Numbered from the stretch's first letter, positions 9,971 to 18,616 are shown. The stretch is DNA of 64,000 nucleotides from CAWAYH01 sp963786195 (GCA_963786195.1 CAWAYH010000002.1:310001-374000); one strand, 5' to 3'. Notes: a model not told the origin generated them from the sequence alone. Translations and numbers: made by a program.

Positions 9971-10321
9971 ATGCACTGGACCAACATCGGGCAACGCGTC
10001 GTCGGCGACGTCGTGATCCTCGACCCGCGCGGGCAGGTGACGCTGGCCGACGAAGAAGAGCCCGTGCTCGTCCGCATGGTCCGGCGACTCCTGGACGACG
10101 GGCGTCGCCGGATGCTCGTCAATCTTCAATACGTGTCGTACGTGGACAGCACGGGCATCGGTGAGATCGTCGGCGCCTTTACCCGAGTGGATCAGGCCGG
10201 CGGCACGCTCAAGCTGTGTGGCGTCTCGCCAAGAATTCGCGAGCTGCTGCAGGCGACGACGCTCGATGCGGTGATCGAGGCGTTCACTGCAGAAGACGAA
10301 GCGCTGCGAAGCTTTCGATGA
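9971..10321 (+). CDS. STAS-domain anti-sigma factor antagonist
   Basis: A 116-residue single STAS domain. In SpoIIAA/RsbV-type proteins a conserved serine is phosphorylated by an anti-sigma kinase; the unphosphorylated form captures that kinase and frees the sigma factor. The motif YVDSTGIGEIVGAF carries the predicted site S60 in D-S-x-G, and VVILDPRGQVT forms the first strands. The gene starts 11 bp after propeller gene A and ends 39 bp before propeller gene B, so all three are probably cotranscribed. No matching kinase or phosphatase lies in the window. A cytosolic regulator between two secreted propeller genes is unusual. Confidence 0.9.
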   Translation: MHWTNIGQRVVGDVVILDPRGQVTLADEEEPVLVRMVRRLLDDGRRRMLVNLQYVSYVDSTGIGEIVGAFTRVDQAGGTLKLCGVSPRIRELLQATTLDAVIEAFTAEDEALRSFR

Positions 10322-10360
10322 TGCGCGGGCCGGAGGCCAGGGAAAGGAAAAGGTATTGTG

Positions 10361-13345
10361 ATGAAACGCCTGCTCGTCATTCTTCTCCCGCTCTGCTCGT
10401 CGGCAATCGGGGCCATCCCTCAGCCGACTGACGACGCGCTGCTCGCGGAAATGAAGTGGCGCATGATCGGTCCGCACCGCGCGAGCCGGACGAAGGCGGC
10501 CGCGGGCATTCCCGATCAGCCGAATGTGTTCTACATCGGTGTGGTCAATGGCGGAGTCTGGAAGACGACCGACTACGGCCGCACCTGGGTGCCGATCTTC
10601 GACGACCAGCCGACCGGCTCGATCGGCGCGATTGCGATTGCGCCCTCCAATCCCAACATCATCTACGTCGGCAGCGGGGAAGGGCTTCAACGCCCGGATC
10701 TCTCGACCGGTGACGGCATCTACAAATCGACGGATGCGGGCAAAACGTGGGTCCACCTCGGACTTCGCGACGGCCAGCAGATCCCGCAAATCATCGTCGA
10801 CCCGACAAACCCTGATCGATTGTTCGTGGCCGTGCTCGGCCATCCGTACGGTCCGAACGAAGAGCGCGGCATCTTTCGATCGGTCGACGGCGGCCGGACG
10901 TTTCAGAAGGTGCTGTACAAGGACCCCGACACGGGCGGCGCCGACGTGATTTTCGATCCCTCGAATCCCGAGACGGTGTACGCCGTCCTGTGGGAGTCTC
11001 GTCAGGCGCCGTGGGAAAACGGCGTATTCGGCGGCCCGGGCAGCGCCATCTTCAAATCGACCGACAGCGGCAATACCTGGCGGCCGCTGATGAAGGGGTT
11101 GCCCACCTTCGAAGAAGGGCTCGGTCGCATCGGCATTACCGCCGCGCCGAGCGATCCGAAACGGCTGTATGCCTCGGTGGCCGCACGTGGCGGATGGCTC
11201 TATCGCTCTGACGATGCAGGGGAGAGCTGGTATCGCGTGACCGAAGACGCGCGCGTCGTCTCCCGCCCCGACGACTTTGCCGAGGTCAAGGTGCACCCGA
11301 CCAACCCCGACATCGTCTTCACCGGCAGCATCGTCGCGTGGAAGTCGACCGATGGAGGCAAGACCTTCAGCGCGTTCAGAGGCGCGCCGGGCGGCGACGA
11401 CTACCATCGCTTCTGGATCAACCCGAAGAACCCGGACATCATCCTGCTGATCGCTGACCAGGGCGCCATCGTGACGGTGAACGGCGGGCAGACCTGGAGC
11501 TCCTGGTACAACCAGCCGACGGCGCAGATGTATCACGTCGCGACCGACAACTCGTTCCCGTACCGCGTGTGCAGCGGCCAGCAGGAGAGCGGCTCGGCCT
11601 GCGTGTCGAGCCGCGGCGATCACGGTCAGGTCACCTTCCGCGAGTGGAGGCCGGTGGGCGTCGAAGAATACGGCTACATCGCGCCGGATCCCCTCAATCC
11701 CGACATCGTGTACGGGGGCAAGATTTCGAAATTCGACTACCGGACGGGGCAGCGTCAGTCCATCAGCCCGACCCCAATGGGCGGCGAGTACTCGCGCGTC
11801 ATCCGAACGATGCCGGTCGTGTTCTCGCCGATCGACAACACGACGCTGTACTTCGCCACCAACGCGCTGTGGAAAACGCTGAACGGCGGCCGGAGCTGGA
11901 CCCGCATCAGCGGCGATCTGTCCCGTGACACGTGGGAAGTCCCCGCGAATGTCGGCAAGTACATCGGGACGCCCGCGGCTCAGCCGTCCCGGCGAGGCGT
12001 CATTTATACCGTGGCGCCCTCCTACGTCGACATCAACACGATCTGGGCCGGCACGGATGATGGGTTGATCCATGTGACGCGGGACGGCGGCAAGACCTGG
12101 AAGAACGTCACGCCGCCGGAGCTGAAGCCGTGGGCCAAGGTATCGCTCATGGACGCGTCGCATTCTGATCCCCTGACCGCCTACGCCGCGATCAACACGT
12201 TCAGGCTGGCCGACCTGCGGCCCCATATCTACCGGACAAAGGACGGCGGCAAGACCTGGACGCACATCACCGACGGCATTCCCGACGGCGGCATCGTCAA
12301 CGTCGTTCGCGAGGATCCGGTGAAGAAAGGCCTGCTGTTTGCCGGCACGGAGCGTGCGGTCTATTACTCGCTCGACGACGGGGAGCACTGGCAGTCGCTT
12401 CGGCTCAACATGCCCGCGACGTCGATCCGCGACCTCGTGATCAAGGACGAGGACATTGTGGTGGGCACTCACGGGCGCTCGTTCTGGATTCTCGACGACA
12501 TCACACCCCTGCGGCAGCTGACGTCAGCGGTGACGTCGAGCGATGTGCATCTCTTCGCGCCACGGCCGGCGTGGCGCGTTCGCTGGAACATGAACACCGA
12601 CACCCCGCTCCCGCCCGAAGAGCCTGCCGGGCAGAATCCGCCGGACGGGGCGATCATCAATTACTGGCTCAAGGGCACGGCGTCAGGTCCGGTGACGCTC
12701 GCAATCGTGGATGCGGCGGACCGAGTGGTGCGGACCTACTCCACCGCTGACGCACCGGATCGGGTGGAAGACTTCGGCAACGTGCCCCGATACTGGATTC
12801 GGCCGACGCAGATTCTGTCGGCCGCGGCGGGATTGCACCGCTTCGTGTGGGATCTTCATCACACGCCCGCGAAGGGCGTGCCGCCCTCGTATTCAATCGC
12901 GGCCATCTACCAAAACACCCCGAAGACGCCCACTGGGCCGTGGGCGCATCCTGGCCCGTACACCGTCAAGCTGACCGCCAATGGCCGGACCTCCACGCAG
13001 CCGCTAACCGTCAAGATGGACCCGAGGGTCAAGACGCTGCCGGCGGGCCTGCAGCAGCAATACTCGCTGTCGGTCGCCCTCTACGATGCGATGAACAAGG
13101 CTGCGGACGCGTTGCAGGTCATGGGCCTCCAGCCGGGCGGAGGGCGCGGCGGGGGTCGCGGGGGAGCGGGCGGCCAAGGCGGGCGCGGTGGTGAATTGCA
13201 ACGCCTGCACGGTCAGATGCAGCAATTGCTCAACGTCATCCAGGGCGCCGACGCCGCGCCGACCACTGAGGTCGTCGCCGGCGCGAAGACGCTGCTTGCC
13301 GAAGCGGCGAAGGTCGGCCTCGTGGCCGGTGCCGTGAAACGCTGA
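10361..13345 (+). CDS. Secreted BNR/VPS10-type beta-propeller protein B
   Basis: A 994-residue paralogue of protein A. It has a signal peptide (MKRLLVILLPLCSSAIGAIP) and repeated Asp-boxes (KTTDYGRTW, KSTDAGKTW, KSTDSGNTW, KTLNGGRSW, RTKDGGKTW) spanning most of the chain. A C-terminal Ig-like region (SGPVTLAIVDAADRVVRTYS) precedes a Gly-Arg tract (GGGRGGGRGGAGGQGGRGG) near residue 930 and a helical end. The ATG at 10361 was preferred to the adjacent GTG at 10358 because the AGGAAAAGG stretch upstream fits it. It follows the STAS gene on the same strand. The shared architecture with A suggests duplication followed by divergence; the ligand or substrate is unknown. Confidence 0.9.
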   Translation: MKRLLVILLPLCSSAIGAIPQPTDDALLAEMKWRMIGPHRASRTKAAAGIPDQPNVFYIGVVNGGVWKTTDYGRTWVPIFDDQPTGSIGAIAIAPSNPNIIYVGSGEGLQRPDLSTGDGIYKSTDAGKTWVHLGLRDGQQIPQIIVDPTNPDRLFVAVLGHPYGPNEERGIFRSVDGGRTFQKVLYKDPDTGGADVIFDPSNPETVYAVLWESRQAPWENGVFGGPGSAIFKSTDSGNTWRPLMKGLPTFEEGLGRIGITAAPSDPKRLYASVAARGGWLYRSDDAGESWYRVTEDARVVSRPDDFAEVKVHPTNPDIVFTGSIVAWKSTDGGKTFSAFRGAPGGDDYHRFWINPKNPDIILLIADQGAIVTVNGGQTWSSWYNQPTAQMYHVATDNSFPYRVCSGQQESGSACVSSRGDHGQVTFREWRPVGVEEYGYIAPDPLNPDIVYGGKISKFDYRTGQRQSISPTPMGGEYSRVIRTMPVVFSPIDNTTLYFATNALWKTLNGGRSWTRISGDLSRDTWEVPANVGKYIGTPAAQPSRRGVIYTVAPSYVDINTIWAGTDDGLIHVTRDGGKTWKNVTPPELKPWAKVSLMDASHSDPLTAYAAINTFRLADLRPHIYRTKDGGKTWTHITDGIPDGGIVNVVREDPVKKGLLFAGTERAVYYSLDDGEHWQSLRLNMPATSIRDLVIKDEDIVVGTHGRSFWILDDITPLRQLTSAVTSSDVHLFAPRPAWRVRWNMNTDTPLPPEEPAGQNPPDGAIINYWLKGTASGPVTLAIVDAADRVVRTYSTADAPDRVEDFGNVPRYWIRPTQILSAAAGLHRFVWDLHHTPAKGVPPSYSIAAIYQNTPKTPTGPWAHPGPYTVKLTANGRTSTQPLTVKMDPRVKTLPAGLQQQYSLSVALYDAMNKAADALQVMGLQPGGGRGGGRGGAGGQGGRGGELQRLHGQMQQLLNVIQGADAAPTTEVVAGAKTLLAEAAKVGLVAGAVKR

Positions 13346-13375
13346 GCTGATCGCCGGAGCTTCCCGGCAGGCACG

Positions 13376-13900
13376 ATGGTCGTGAGCACCCCAAGTATCC
13401 GGGTCGAGCGGCTTGAGGACGCTGAGCAGGTCAGGCGTGTCAACGAGCTGGCGTTCGGCCAGCCGGCCGAAGCCGACCTGGTCGAGCGACTGCGACAGGC
13501 CTGCGGCGACTCGTTGTCGTTGGTCGCTGAGGAGGACGTCGTCGTGGGGCACATCCTCTTCACGCCGGTCGTGATAGAGAGTGCCGGGCGCCGGATCACC
13601 GGTATGGGTCTGGCGCCGATGGCGGTTCTCCCCGATCGCCAGCGGCGGGGCCTCGGTTCGGCACTCGTGAGACGGGGATTGCAGATATTGCGCGAGGGCG
13701 GGTGTCCCTTCGTCGTTGTCGTTGGCCATCCGGAGTACTACCCGCGTTTCGGATTCGAGCGCGCCTCTGCGCACCACCTGACAAGTCAGTGGGACGGCGT
13801 TCCCGACGCGGCGTTCATGGTTTCGATTCTGAATGAGAGCATCATGGCCGGTGTCTCAGGCGTCGCCAGGTACAGAGATGAGTTCAACGAGTTTGCGTGA
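13376..13900 (+). CDS. GNAT family N-acetyltransferase (YhbS-like)
   Basis: A 174-residue cytosolic acetyltransferase. The acetyl-CoA loop is visible as VLPDRQRRGLGSALVRRGL, a good match to the R/Q-x-x-G-x-G/A motif A, and PEYYPRFGFERASAH matches motif B, typical of the YhbS/predicted acetyltransferase subgroup. The substrate cannot be told from sequence. It starts 30 bp after propeller gene B but looks functionally unrelated. The ATG at 13376 is the first in frame. The gene is followed by about 320 bp without a gene. Confidence 0.88.
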   Translation: MVVSTPSIRVERLEDAEQVRRVNELAFGQPAEADLVERLRQACGDSLSLVAEEDVVVGHILFTPVVIESAGRRITGMGLAPMAVLPDRQRRGLGSALVRRGLQILREGGCPFVVVVGHPEYYPRFGFERASAHHLTSQWDGVPDAAFMVSILNESIMAGVSGVARYRDEFNEFA

Positions 13901-14219
13901 GCGGCCAGTTCGAGCTGCGGCCGACGAACAGCGAACCGGGCCGGTCACCTCCTAACTTTCGCCCAACTCGGTCCGGACCGAGTTGGGCCAGCCGTCGGTG
14001 AATCAGATTCGTGTCGTCTCTTGCGAAAAAACACTTGACACGTTTTTACGTGATTCTCGGCGACCTGACATACGCCCTTTCCAAAATGGCCTCGCTTTCG
14101 CGCCAGGATTTGCTCCAGGCGACGATCGCGCGAACATGCCGACAAGTCGGAATGACCCTGTGGATATCGCGCCTGAGGGAATCCTCGAGTTGCAAATACT
14201 GCGATGCTACAAAGGGATC
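13901..14219. other. Gene-poor spacer between GNAT and HNH genes
   Basis: This 319-bp stretch holds no convincing gene. It is less GC-rich than its surroundings and contains the 28-bp palindrome at 13961-13988 and a short hairpin CACGT-TTTT-ACGTG near 14037. The small open frame over 14011-14223 has no recognisable family motif and no good start context. I see no clear promoter. Confidence 0.6.
13961..13988. repeat. 28-bp perfect palindrome upstream of the HNH gene
   Basis: Fourteen-base arms (GCCCAACTCGGTCC and its complement) meet with no loop. A closely related palindrome lies at 15143-15164 just past the HNH gene, so the pair brackets a segment of about 1.2 kb. It could also act as a terminator for the GNAT gene, although no T tract follows. 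Confidence 0.75.
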
Positions 14220-15107
14220 ATGAAGAATGAATCCCACTCATTGACGCACCTCACAGACGCGCAGCTGCTCACCGAAACCAGAATGCTTGCGGAACGCGAG
14301 CGGAAGGTGACGGCCAAGCTGATTGCGTCGCTTGGCGAGCTCGATGCTCGCCGGTTGTATCTCGGCGAGGGTTACTCCTCGTTGTTCACGTACTGTACGC
14401 AGCGCCTGCTCCTGTCGGAGCATGCGGCGTACGCCCGCATCCAGGCTGCCAGGGCCGCCCGGAGGTTCCCGATTCTTCTCGACTACCTCCGTGACGGCTC
14501 GATAACGTTGACCACGATCAGTCTGCTCGCTCCGCACCTGACATCCGAGAATCATCGTTCGCTTCTGGACAACGCGAAGCACAAGCCCAAGCGCGAGGTC
14601 GAACAGCAGGTCGCGACCCTGCGCCCGCTGCCGTCCGTGCCGTCGACCGTTCGCCAGCTGGCCAGCGCGCTCTCACCCGGCTGGTACCAAGTGCAATTCA
14701 CGATTCCCGACGAGACCTATTGGAAACTGCGGCGCGTGCAGGAACTACTCAGGCATTCGCTGCCAAACGGAGATCCGGCCGTCATTCTCGACCGGGCGCT
14801 GACGTCACTGCTGACCTCTCTTCAAAAGAGCAAGCTCGGTCTGACGGACCGACCACGAGCGAGCCGTCAGCTGAAATGCGGGTCGCGTCGCGTGCCCGCC
14901 GCCGTCAAGCGCGAAGTCTGGAAGCGGGACGGTGGTCAATGTGCGTTCGTGGGCAAAGCCGGCCGGTGCGCGGAGCGGGGTTTTCTGGAATTCCATCATG
15001 TCATTCCGTTCGCCGACGGCGGACGGTCGACGAGCGAGAACCTCCAGCTCCGGTGCCGCGCCCACAATGCGTATGAGGCCGATCGGTGGGCGGGCCGATT
15101 CGGGTGA
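14220..15107 (+). CDS. HNH endonuclease with DUF222-like N-terminal region
   Basis: A 295-residue protein. The N-terminal two thirds are helical (LTDAQLLTETRMLAERERKV, RRLYLGEGYSSLFTYCTQRL, SITLTTISLLAPHLTSENHR) and match the repeat-associated HNH proteins often found in many copies in acidobacterial and deltaproteobacterial genomes. The C-terminal HNH nuclease is intact: VWKRDGGQCAF, then FLEFHHVIPFADGG and SENLQLRCRAHN give the His-His-Asn metal-finger core. The ATG at 14220 gives a sensible N-terminus; an upstream extension in frame has no family similarity. It is probably a selfish or mobile nuclease rather than a restriction enzyme, since no methylase is near. The flanking palindromes support mobility. 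Confidence 0.87.
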   Translation: MKNESHSLTHLTDAQLLTETRMLAERERKVTAKLIASLGELDARRLYLGEGYSSLFTYCTQRLLLSEHAAYARIQAARAARRFPILLDYLRDGSITLTTISLLAPHLTSENHRSLLDNAKHKPKREVEQQVATLRPLPSVPSTVRQLASALSPGWYQVQFTIPDETYWKLRRVQELLRHSLPNGDPAVILDRALTSLLTSLQKSKLGLTDRPRASRQLKCGSRRVPAAVKREVWKRDGGQCAFVGKAGRCAERGFLEFHHVIPFADGGRSTSENLQLRCRAHNAYEADRWAGRFG

Positions 15108-15142
15108 TCGCTCACGATGGCCGCCTGGAGCGCGAACCGCGC

Positions 15143-15164
15143 CAACTCGGTCCAGACCGAGTTG
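15143..15164. repeat. 22-bp palindrome downstream of the HNH gene
   Basis: Ten-base arms CAACTCGGTC and GACCGAGTTG surround a CA centre. It shares its core with the palindrome at 13961-13988 on the other side of the HNH gene, differing at the centre and in the outer bases. Confidence 0.75.
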
Positions 15165-15242
15165 ATCGAGAGTGTTTACTCGACGCGGTGCGTGATCACT
15201 CGCACTTGCAGCGGACGTCGGCCAATGGGAACATACCGCCAC

Positions 15243-15497
15243 ATGACGTGGACCAGGATCTTCGGCATCGTAACGCTTGGCGCCGTTGCAGGGATGGTCA
15301 TGGGCGGGCTGTTTGGGGTCGCAGCCGGTTCGATTGCACCCAGCCTATTCCGGCAGGTCATTCCATGGGCTGATGTCGAACCGCGCGGCGTGGCGACCAT
15401 TCTCGGCGGCGCGGCGGGCGTGCTGTTGGGTGGCGGGTTGGCAGTTTTTGCGTTGATATTTCAGGCGCTTCTGAAGCTCCGAACCAGGGATAGCTGA
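15243..15497 (+). CDS. Small membrane protein of unknown function
   Basis: An 84-residue protein with two hydrophobic glycine-rich segments, IFGIVTLGAVAGMVMGGLFG near residues 5-25 and GVATILGGAAGVLLGGGLAV followed by FALIF near 45-70, so two membrane passes are likely. The start is uncertain: an ATG 18 nt upstream (15225) is also in frame, and neither has a strong ribosome-binding site. I do not recognise a family. It lies between the HNH gene and a glycosyltransferase gene. Confidence 0.55.
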   Translation: MTWTRIFGIVTLGAVAGMVMGGLFGVAAGSIAPSLFRQVIPWADVEPRGVATILGGAAGVLLGGGLAVFALIFQALLKLRTRDS

Positions 15498-15552
15498 CCT
15501 TCAATCCAGCCCGGCCGCTCATGCGTATTAAAAGATGAGCGGAGCGTGCGCC

Positions 15553-16269
15553 ATGATCTCCTTCATAGTCCCGGCTTACAACGAAGAACGGGTGCTGGGC
15601 AAAACCCTTGGGGACCTGCAGGCCGCCGCGATAGCGGCCGGTCGACCTTACGAAGTGATCGTCGTCGACGATGGGTCCACGGATGCGACCGCGCGCATTG
15701 CCCGCGAGGCGCGTGCCCGCGTGGTGCACGTGCGATTTCGTCAGATTGCCAGCGTTCGAAACGCGGGCGCTCGCGTGGCGGCGGGCGACATTCTTGTTTT
15801 CGTCGATGCGGACACCTCGGTGCCGCCAGCGACGCTTCGCGCGACGCTCGAGGCGCTTCATTGAGGCGCGGTTGGCGGCGGCGCGTTCGTGCGGCTCGAC
15901 GGCCGGCTGCCGTTCTACGGCCGCATTCTCGTGGCGGCGATCGGCCTGTGGCTGCAGATCGCGCGGTTCGCGGCTGGCTGTTATCTCTTCTGCTCGCGCG
16001 ATGCATTCGACAGAGCCGGAGGATTCGACGAGAGTCTCTACGCAACCGAAGAGATCGCGCTCAGCCGAGCGCTGAAACGTCAGGGAAGAGTGGTCATCCT
16101 GCGCGAGTCCGTCGAGACGTCAGGGCGCAAGCTGCGAACACACTCGGGCTGGGAGGTCCTGCGACTGCTGACGGCCCTGCTTCGGCTGGGCCCCGGCATT
16201 TTCCGGAAGCGTGAGGGCCTCGACATCTGGTACGGCTCCCGCCGGGTCGATCCCGAGCCCAGGCCCTGA
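15553..16269 (+). pseudogene. Family 2 glycosyltransferase interrupted by an in-frame stop
   Basis: A GT-A fold glycosyltransferase of about 238 codons. The first part has the family start MISFIVPAYNEERVLGKTL, the nucleotide-binding VVDDGSTDATARIA and the metal-binding VFVDADTSVPPATL. A TGA at 15862-15864 follows LEALH, and the same frame then continues GAVGGGAFVRLDGRLPFYGR, a hydrophobic segment, and the acceptor-side FDRAGGFDESLYATEEIALS. Since the frame does not change, a single CGA-to-TGA substitution (Arg to stop) explains it. The ATG at 15553 has GGAG 8 nt upstream; an ATG at 15535 is also in frame. The sugar substrate is unknown. Selenocysteine or readthrough is unlikely in this context. 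Confidence 0.82.
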
Positions 16270-16341
16270 TGGGCTTGGCACGTCACGCGCGGTAGCGCGG
16301 CTGGCCTGCGAAGCGGATAATAGCCCGAAGAGGAGGTCGGC

Positions 16342-17124
16342 ATGGGGTCCTGGACCAGCTTCGGCCGGTTGCTCGTTGCGACCCTTTTGCTGGCGAGCGC
16401 CTGTTCGTCGGAACAGATACCCGCGGCCCCCGCGTCACCCAGCCCGCCGCAACCCCCGGCGCCCACCGGGCCACCCATCCGCATCCTGATGCTCACCGCG
16501 ACGACCGGCTTTCGTCACGACGGGGCCATCGCTGCGGCGCGCGACGTCGTGCCGAGGCTGGGCGCGAGCGGCGAGTTTGTCGTCACCGCAACCGAGGACG
16601 TGTCGTCCATCACCGCGTCGACGCTGAGCAACGTGGACGTGCTGTTCTTCGCGATGACGACCGGCGAGCTGCCGTTCAGCGCCGATCAGAAGCGCGCGAT
16701 CATGAATTTCATCTCGAACGGCGGGGGATTCATCGGCACGCACAGCGCGACCGACACCCTGTACGAATGGCCTGAGTACGGAGAGCTCATCGGGGCCTAC
16801 TTCAAGGAGCATCCCTGGACGGGGCAGGCGTCGGTCCTCGTGGAAGACCCCTCGCATCCGTCGACCGCCGGCCTCGGCGATCGCTTCTCGATCATGGAGG
16901 AGTTCTATACGTTCCGCGAGAATCCCCGGCCGCGCGTGCAGGTGATCCTGCGGCTGGACGCGGCGTCGGTGGGGGCCTCGGGCGACTACCCGCTGGCCTG
17001 GAGCCATTCGCAGGGAAACGGACGCGCGTACTACAACGCGCTCGGCCACTTCGACGAGACCTGGAGAGACCAGCGATTTCAACGGCAGATCACCGGAGCG
17101 ATCCGCTGGCTCGCCCGCCGGTAG
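16342..17124 (+). CDS. ThuA-domain lipoprotein
   Basis: A 260-residue exported lipoprotein. The N-terminus has a type II signal with lipobox LLASAC, followed by a proline-rich linker (about residues 28-46). The rest is a ThuA-like glutamine-amidotransferase fold: ILMLTATTGFRHDGAIAAAR, then VDVLFFAMTTGELPFSADQK, GGGFIGTHSATDTLYEWPEY and PLAWSHSQGNGRAYYNALGH. ThuA-like domains are linked to trehalose or other sugar use, but many secreted members have unknown roles. The start has GAGGAGG upstream. A methyltransferase gene follows after 15 bp on the same strand. Confidence 0.9.
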   Translation: MGSWTSFGRLLVATLLLASACSSEQIPAAPASPSPPQPPAPTGPPIRILMLTATTGFRHDGAIAAARDVVPRLGASGEFVVTATEDVSSITASTLSNVDVLFFAMTTGELPFSADQKRAIMNFISNGGGFIGTHSATDTLYEWPEYGELIGAYFKEHPWTGQASVLVEDPSHPSTAGLGDRFSIMEEFYTFRENPRPRVQVILRLDAASVGASGDYPLAWSHSQGNGRAYYNALGHFDETWRDQRFQRQITGAIRWLARR

Positions 17125-17139
17125 AAAGGCGGTCGGCGC

Positions 17140-17757
17140 GTGCCCGGTCTTGACGATTGGTTGTCCGTCGCGCGCTCGGAGGACGCAGAGGAGGTCCGCG
17201 AGCGCATCCTCACCGGCTACCGCGACGGCAAACCCTTCACGCCCTACGTCCCGATCGTGGGGCTGCCGTCGCCGCTCGGCCGCGTCCTCGACTTCGGGTG
17301 CGGTCTCGGCCGCAACTTCCCGTACCTCGCGTCAATCGCCAACGAAGTCGTCGGCTATGATTTGCCGCCGATGATCGAGCGGTGCCGAACGCTCGCGACG
17401 ACCCCGGTCGCGCTGCTCACGAGTGATTGGAACGAGCTCCGGGGCAGCCGCTTCGATTTGATCTCGGCAGCGCTCGTCCTGCAACACATCGAAACCGAGC
17501 CATGCCGGTCCTACCTCGAGGACTTCGCGCGTCTCGCGCCTGCGGTCTACGTCCTCACGCGCGTCACGAGCGACTTCGACGCCAACATCCTCGATCTCAT
17601 CGCGGACACGCAGCTCTTCGACGCCGGCGAGTGCATCGAGGTCGACCACGATCCCGTCAGTCACCAGCTGCGCGTCCTCGGCCGCCGCCCGTTCGACGAA
17701 ACCCGGCGCGCCGCAGGCGCTGGTCACGTCGAGGTTGTGCTTCGAAGCCGCCTCTGA
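17140..17757 (+). CDS. Class I SAM-dependent methyltransferase
   Basis: A 205-residue cytosolic methyltransferase. The SAM-binding motif I is GRVLDFGCGLGRNFPYLASI, followed by VVGYDLPPMIERC (motif II acidic residue) and FDLISAALVLQHIE (post-II region). The start is GTG at 17140 with AAAGGCGG upstream; there is no better ATG. It sits 15 bp behind the ThuA lipoprotein gene and is probably cotranscribed with it. The substrate is not predictable; the C-terminal part after about residue 150 lacks familiar motifs. Confidence 0.88.
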   Translation: MPGLDDWLSVARSEDAEEVRERILTGYRDGKPFTPYVPIVGLPSPLGRVLDFGCGLGRNFPYLASIANEVVGYDLPPMIERCRTLATTPVALLTSDWNELRGSRFDLISAALVLQHIETEPCRSYLEDFARLAPAVYVLTRVTSDFDANILDLIADTQLFDAGECIEVDHDPVSHQLRVLGRRPFDETRRAAGAGHVEVVLRSRL

Positions 17758-17810
17758 TGAAAATTGACTGTCCCGCTGGTGCAGACGTCGTAGAACGAGG
17801 GGAGAAGCAC

Positions 17811-18248
17811 ATGCGCAAGGCCGCGTCCGTGTCGATCTGTTGTGTGTGCCTGACCGTCGGGGTCCTCTGTCAGGCGCCCGCGAAACCGCAGGCGCCCGCA
17901 CCCGATATCACCGGAAAGTGGACCGGGACCTGGAGCGCCTACAATCCGGCCCAGGCCCAGGCCCAACCGAAGGAGCAGTGCAAGCAGCTGAGTGCCGACG
18001 TCGCGCCGCCCCAGGACGGCATCTGGCAGGCGACGTTCGAGGGCGACTGCGGCCGGCCCTACACGTACACGATCAAGATGGAGGGCCGTCAGGTCGGGAA
18101 CGTCGTGCTGTTCAAGGGCACGACGGATCTCGGCCCCAAAGACGGCGGTGTATTCGACTGGATCGGGCGCGCCACCGGCACCGAGTTCGTCGGCTTCTAC
18201 ACGAGCGGCTATTACACCGGCTTCTTCACCATGACGAAGGCGAAGTGA
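17811..18248 (+). CDS. Small secreted protein of unknown function
   Basis: A 145-residue protein with an N-terminal signal sequence (ASVSICCVCLTVGVLCQAPA) and a proline/alanine linker, then a domain beginning DITGKWTGTWSAYNPAQ. The GKWTGTW phrase, the glycines and the aromatic end (EFVGFYTSGYYTGFFTMTKA) suggest a small beta-barrel like those of secreted lipocalin-like proteins, but I cannot assign a family. The start has GAGGGGAG upstream. The stop codon overlaps the next start by one base, so translation is probably coupled to the cupin gene. Confidence 0.7.
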   Translation: MRKAASVSICCVCLTVGVLCQAPAKPQAPAPDITGKWTGTWSAYNPAQAQAQPKEQCKQLSADVAPPQDGIWQATFEGDCGRPYTYTIKMEGRQVGNVVLFKGTTDLGPKDGGVFDWIGRATGTEFVGFYTSGYYTGFFTMTKAK

Positions 18249-18616
18249 TGAGCCCCACCGAGATCGACGTGCTGCTGCGCCGGTTCGAAGCACCGGACGA
18301 GACCCGCGTGATGGACAAGGGCCGGTTCGAGATCGTCCGCATCGGCGGCGTGACGATCGGCCGGGCGACTTACGAGCCGGGGTGGCGCTGGTCCACTCAC
18401 GTGGGCCCGACGGTCGGCGCGACGCGCTGCCTGGTCGAGCACGTGGGGCTGGTGCTCGCCGGCACGGCCACCGCGGCGTTCGACGATGGGCGCGTCGTGG
18501 AGCTGAAGGCGGGGGAGCTGTTCTACATCCCGCCCGTGGCGCACGACAGCTGGGTGGTCGGCCACGAGCCGTACGTCTCGCTGCATTTCCTGGGCGCGGA
18601 GACATACGCCCGGTAA
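18248..18616 (+). CDS. Cupin-domain protein
   Basis: A 122-residue single cupin barrel. It shows the usual order of strands: YEPGWRWSTHVGPTVG (motif 1 region with one histidine), CLVEHVGLVLAGTATAAFDD, AGELFYIPPVAHDSWVVGHE (motif 2 with G-x5-P-x4-H-like spacing). Motif 1 is poor in metal-binding histidines, so metal binding is uncertain. The ATG overlaps the preceding stop (TGATG). It ends 8 bp from the convergent TetR gene. It closes the ThuA-methyltransferase-secreted protein-cupin run. Confidence 0.85.
   Translation: MSPTEIDVLLRRFEAPDETRVMDKGRFEIVRIGGVTIGRATYEPGWRWSTHVGPTVGATRCLVEHVGLVLAGTATAAFDDGRVVELKAGELFYIPPVAHDSWVVGHEPYVSLHFLGAETYAR

Noticed and set aside
9890..12472. 860-codon minus-strand frame
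   Set aside because: It is antisense to propeller protein B, which has clear Asp-box repeats and a signal peptide.
14011..14223. Small protein gene upstream of the HNH gene
   Set aside because: No recognisable motif, no ribosome-binding site and overlap with the HNH start region.
15862..15864. TGA in the glycosyltransferase gene as a second selenocysteine codon
   Set aside because: The site is not a redox motif, no cysteine is expected there, and no suitable hairpin follows; a CGA-to-TGA mutation is simpler.
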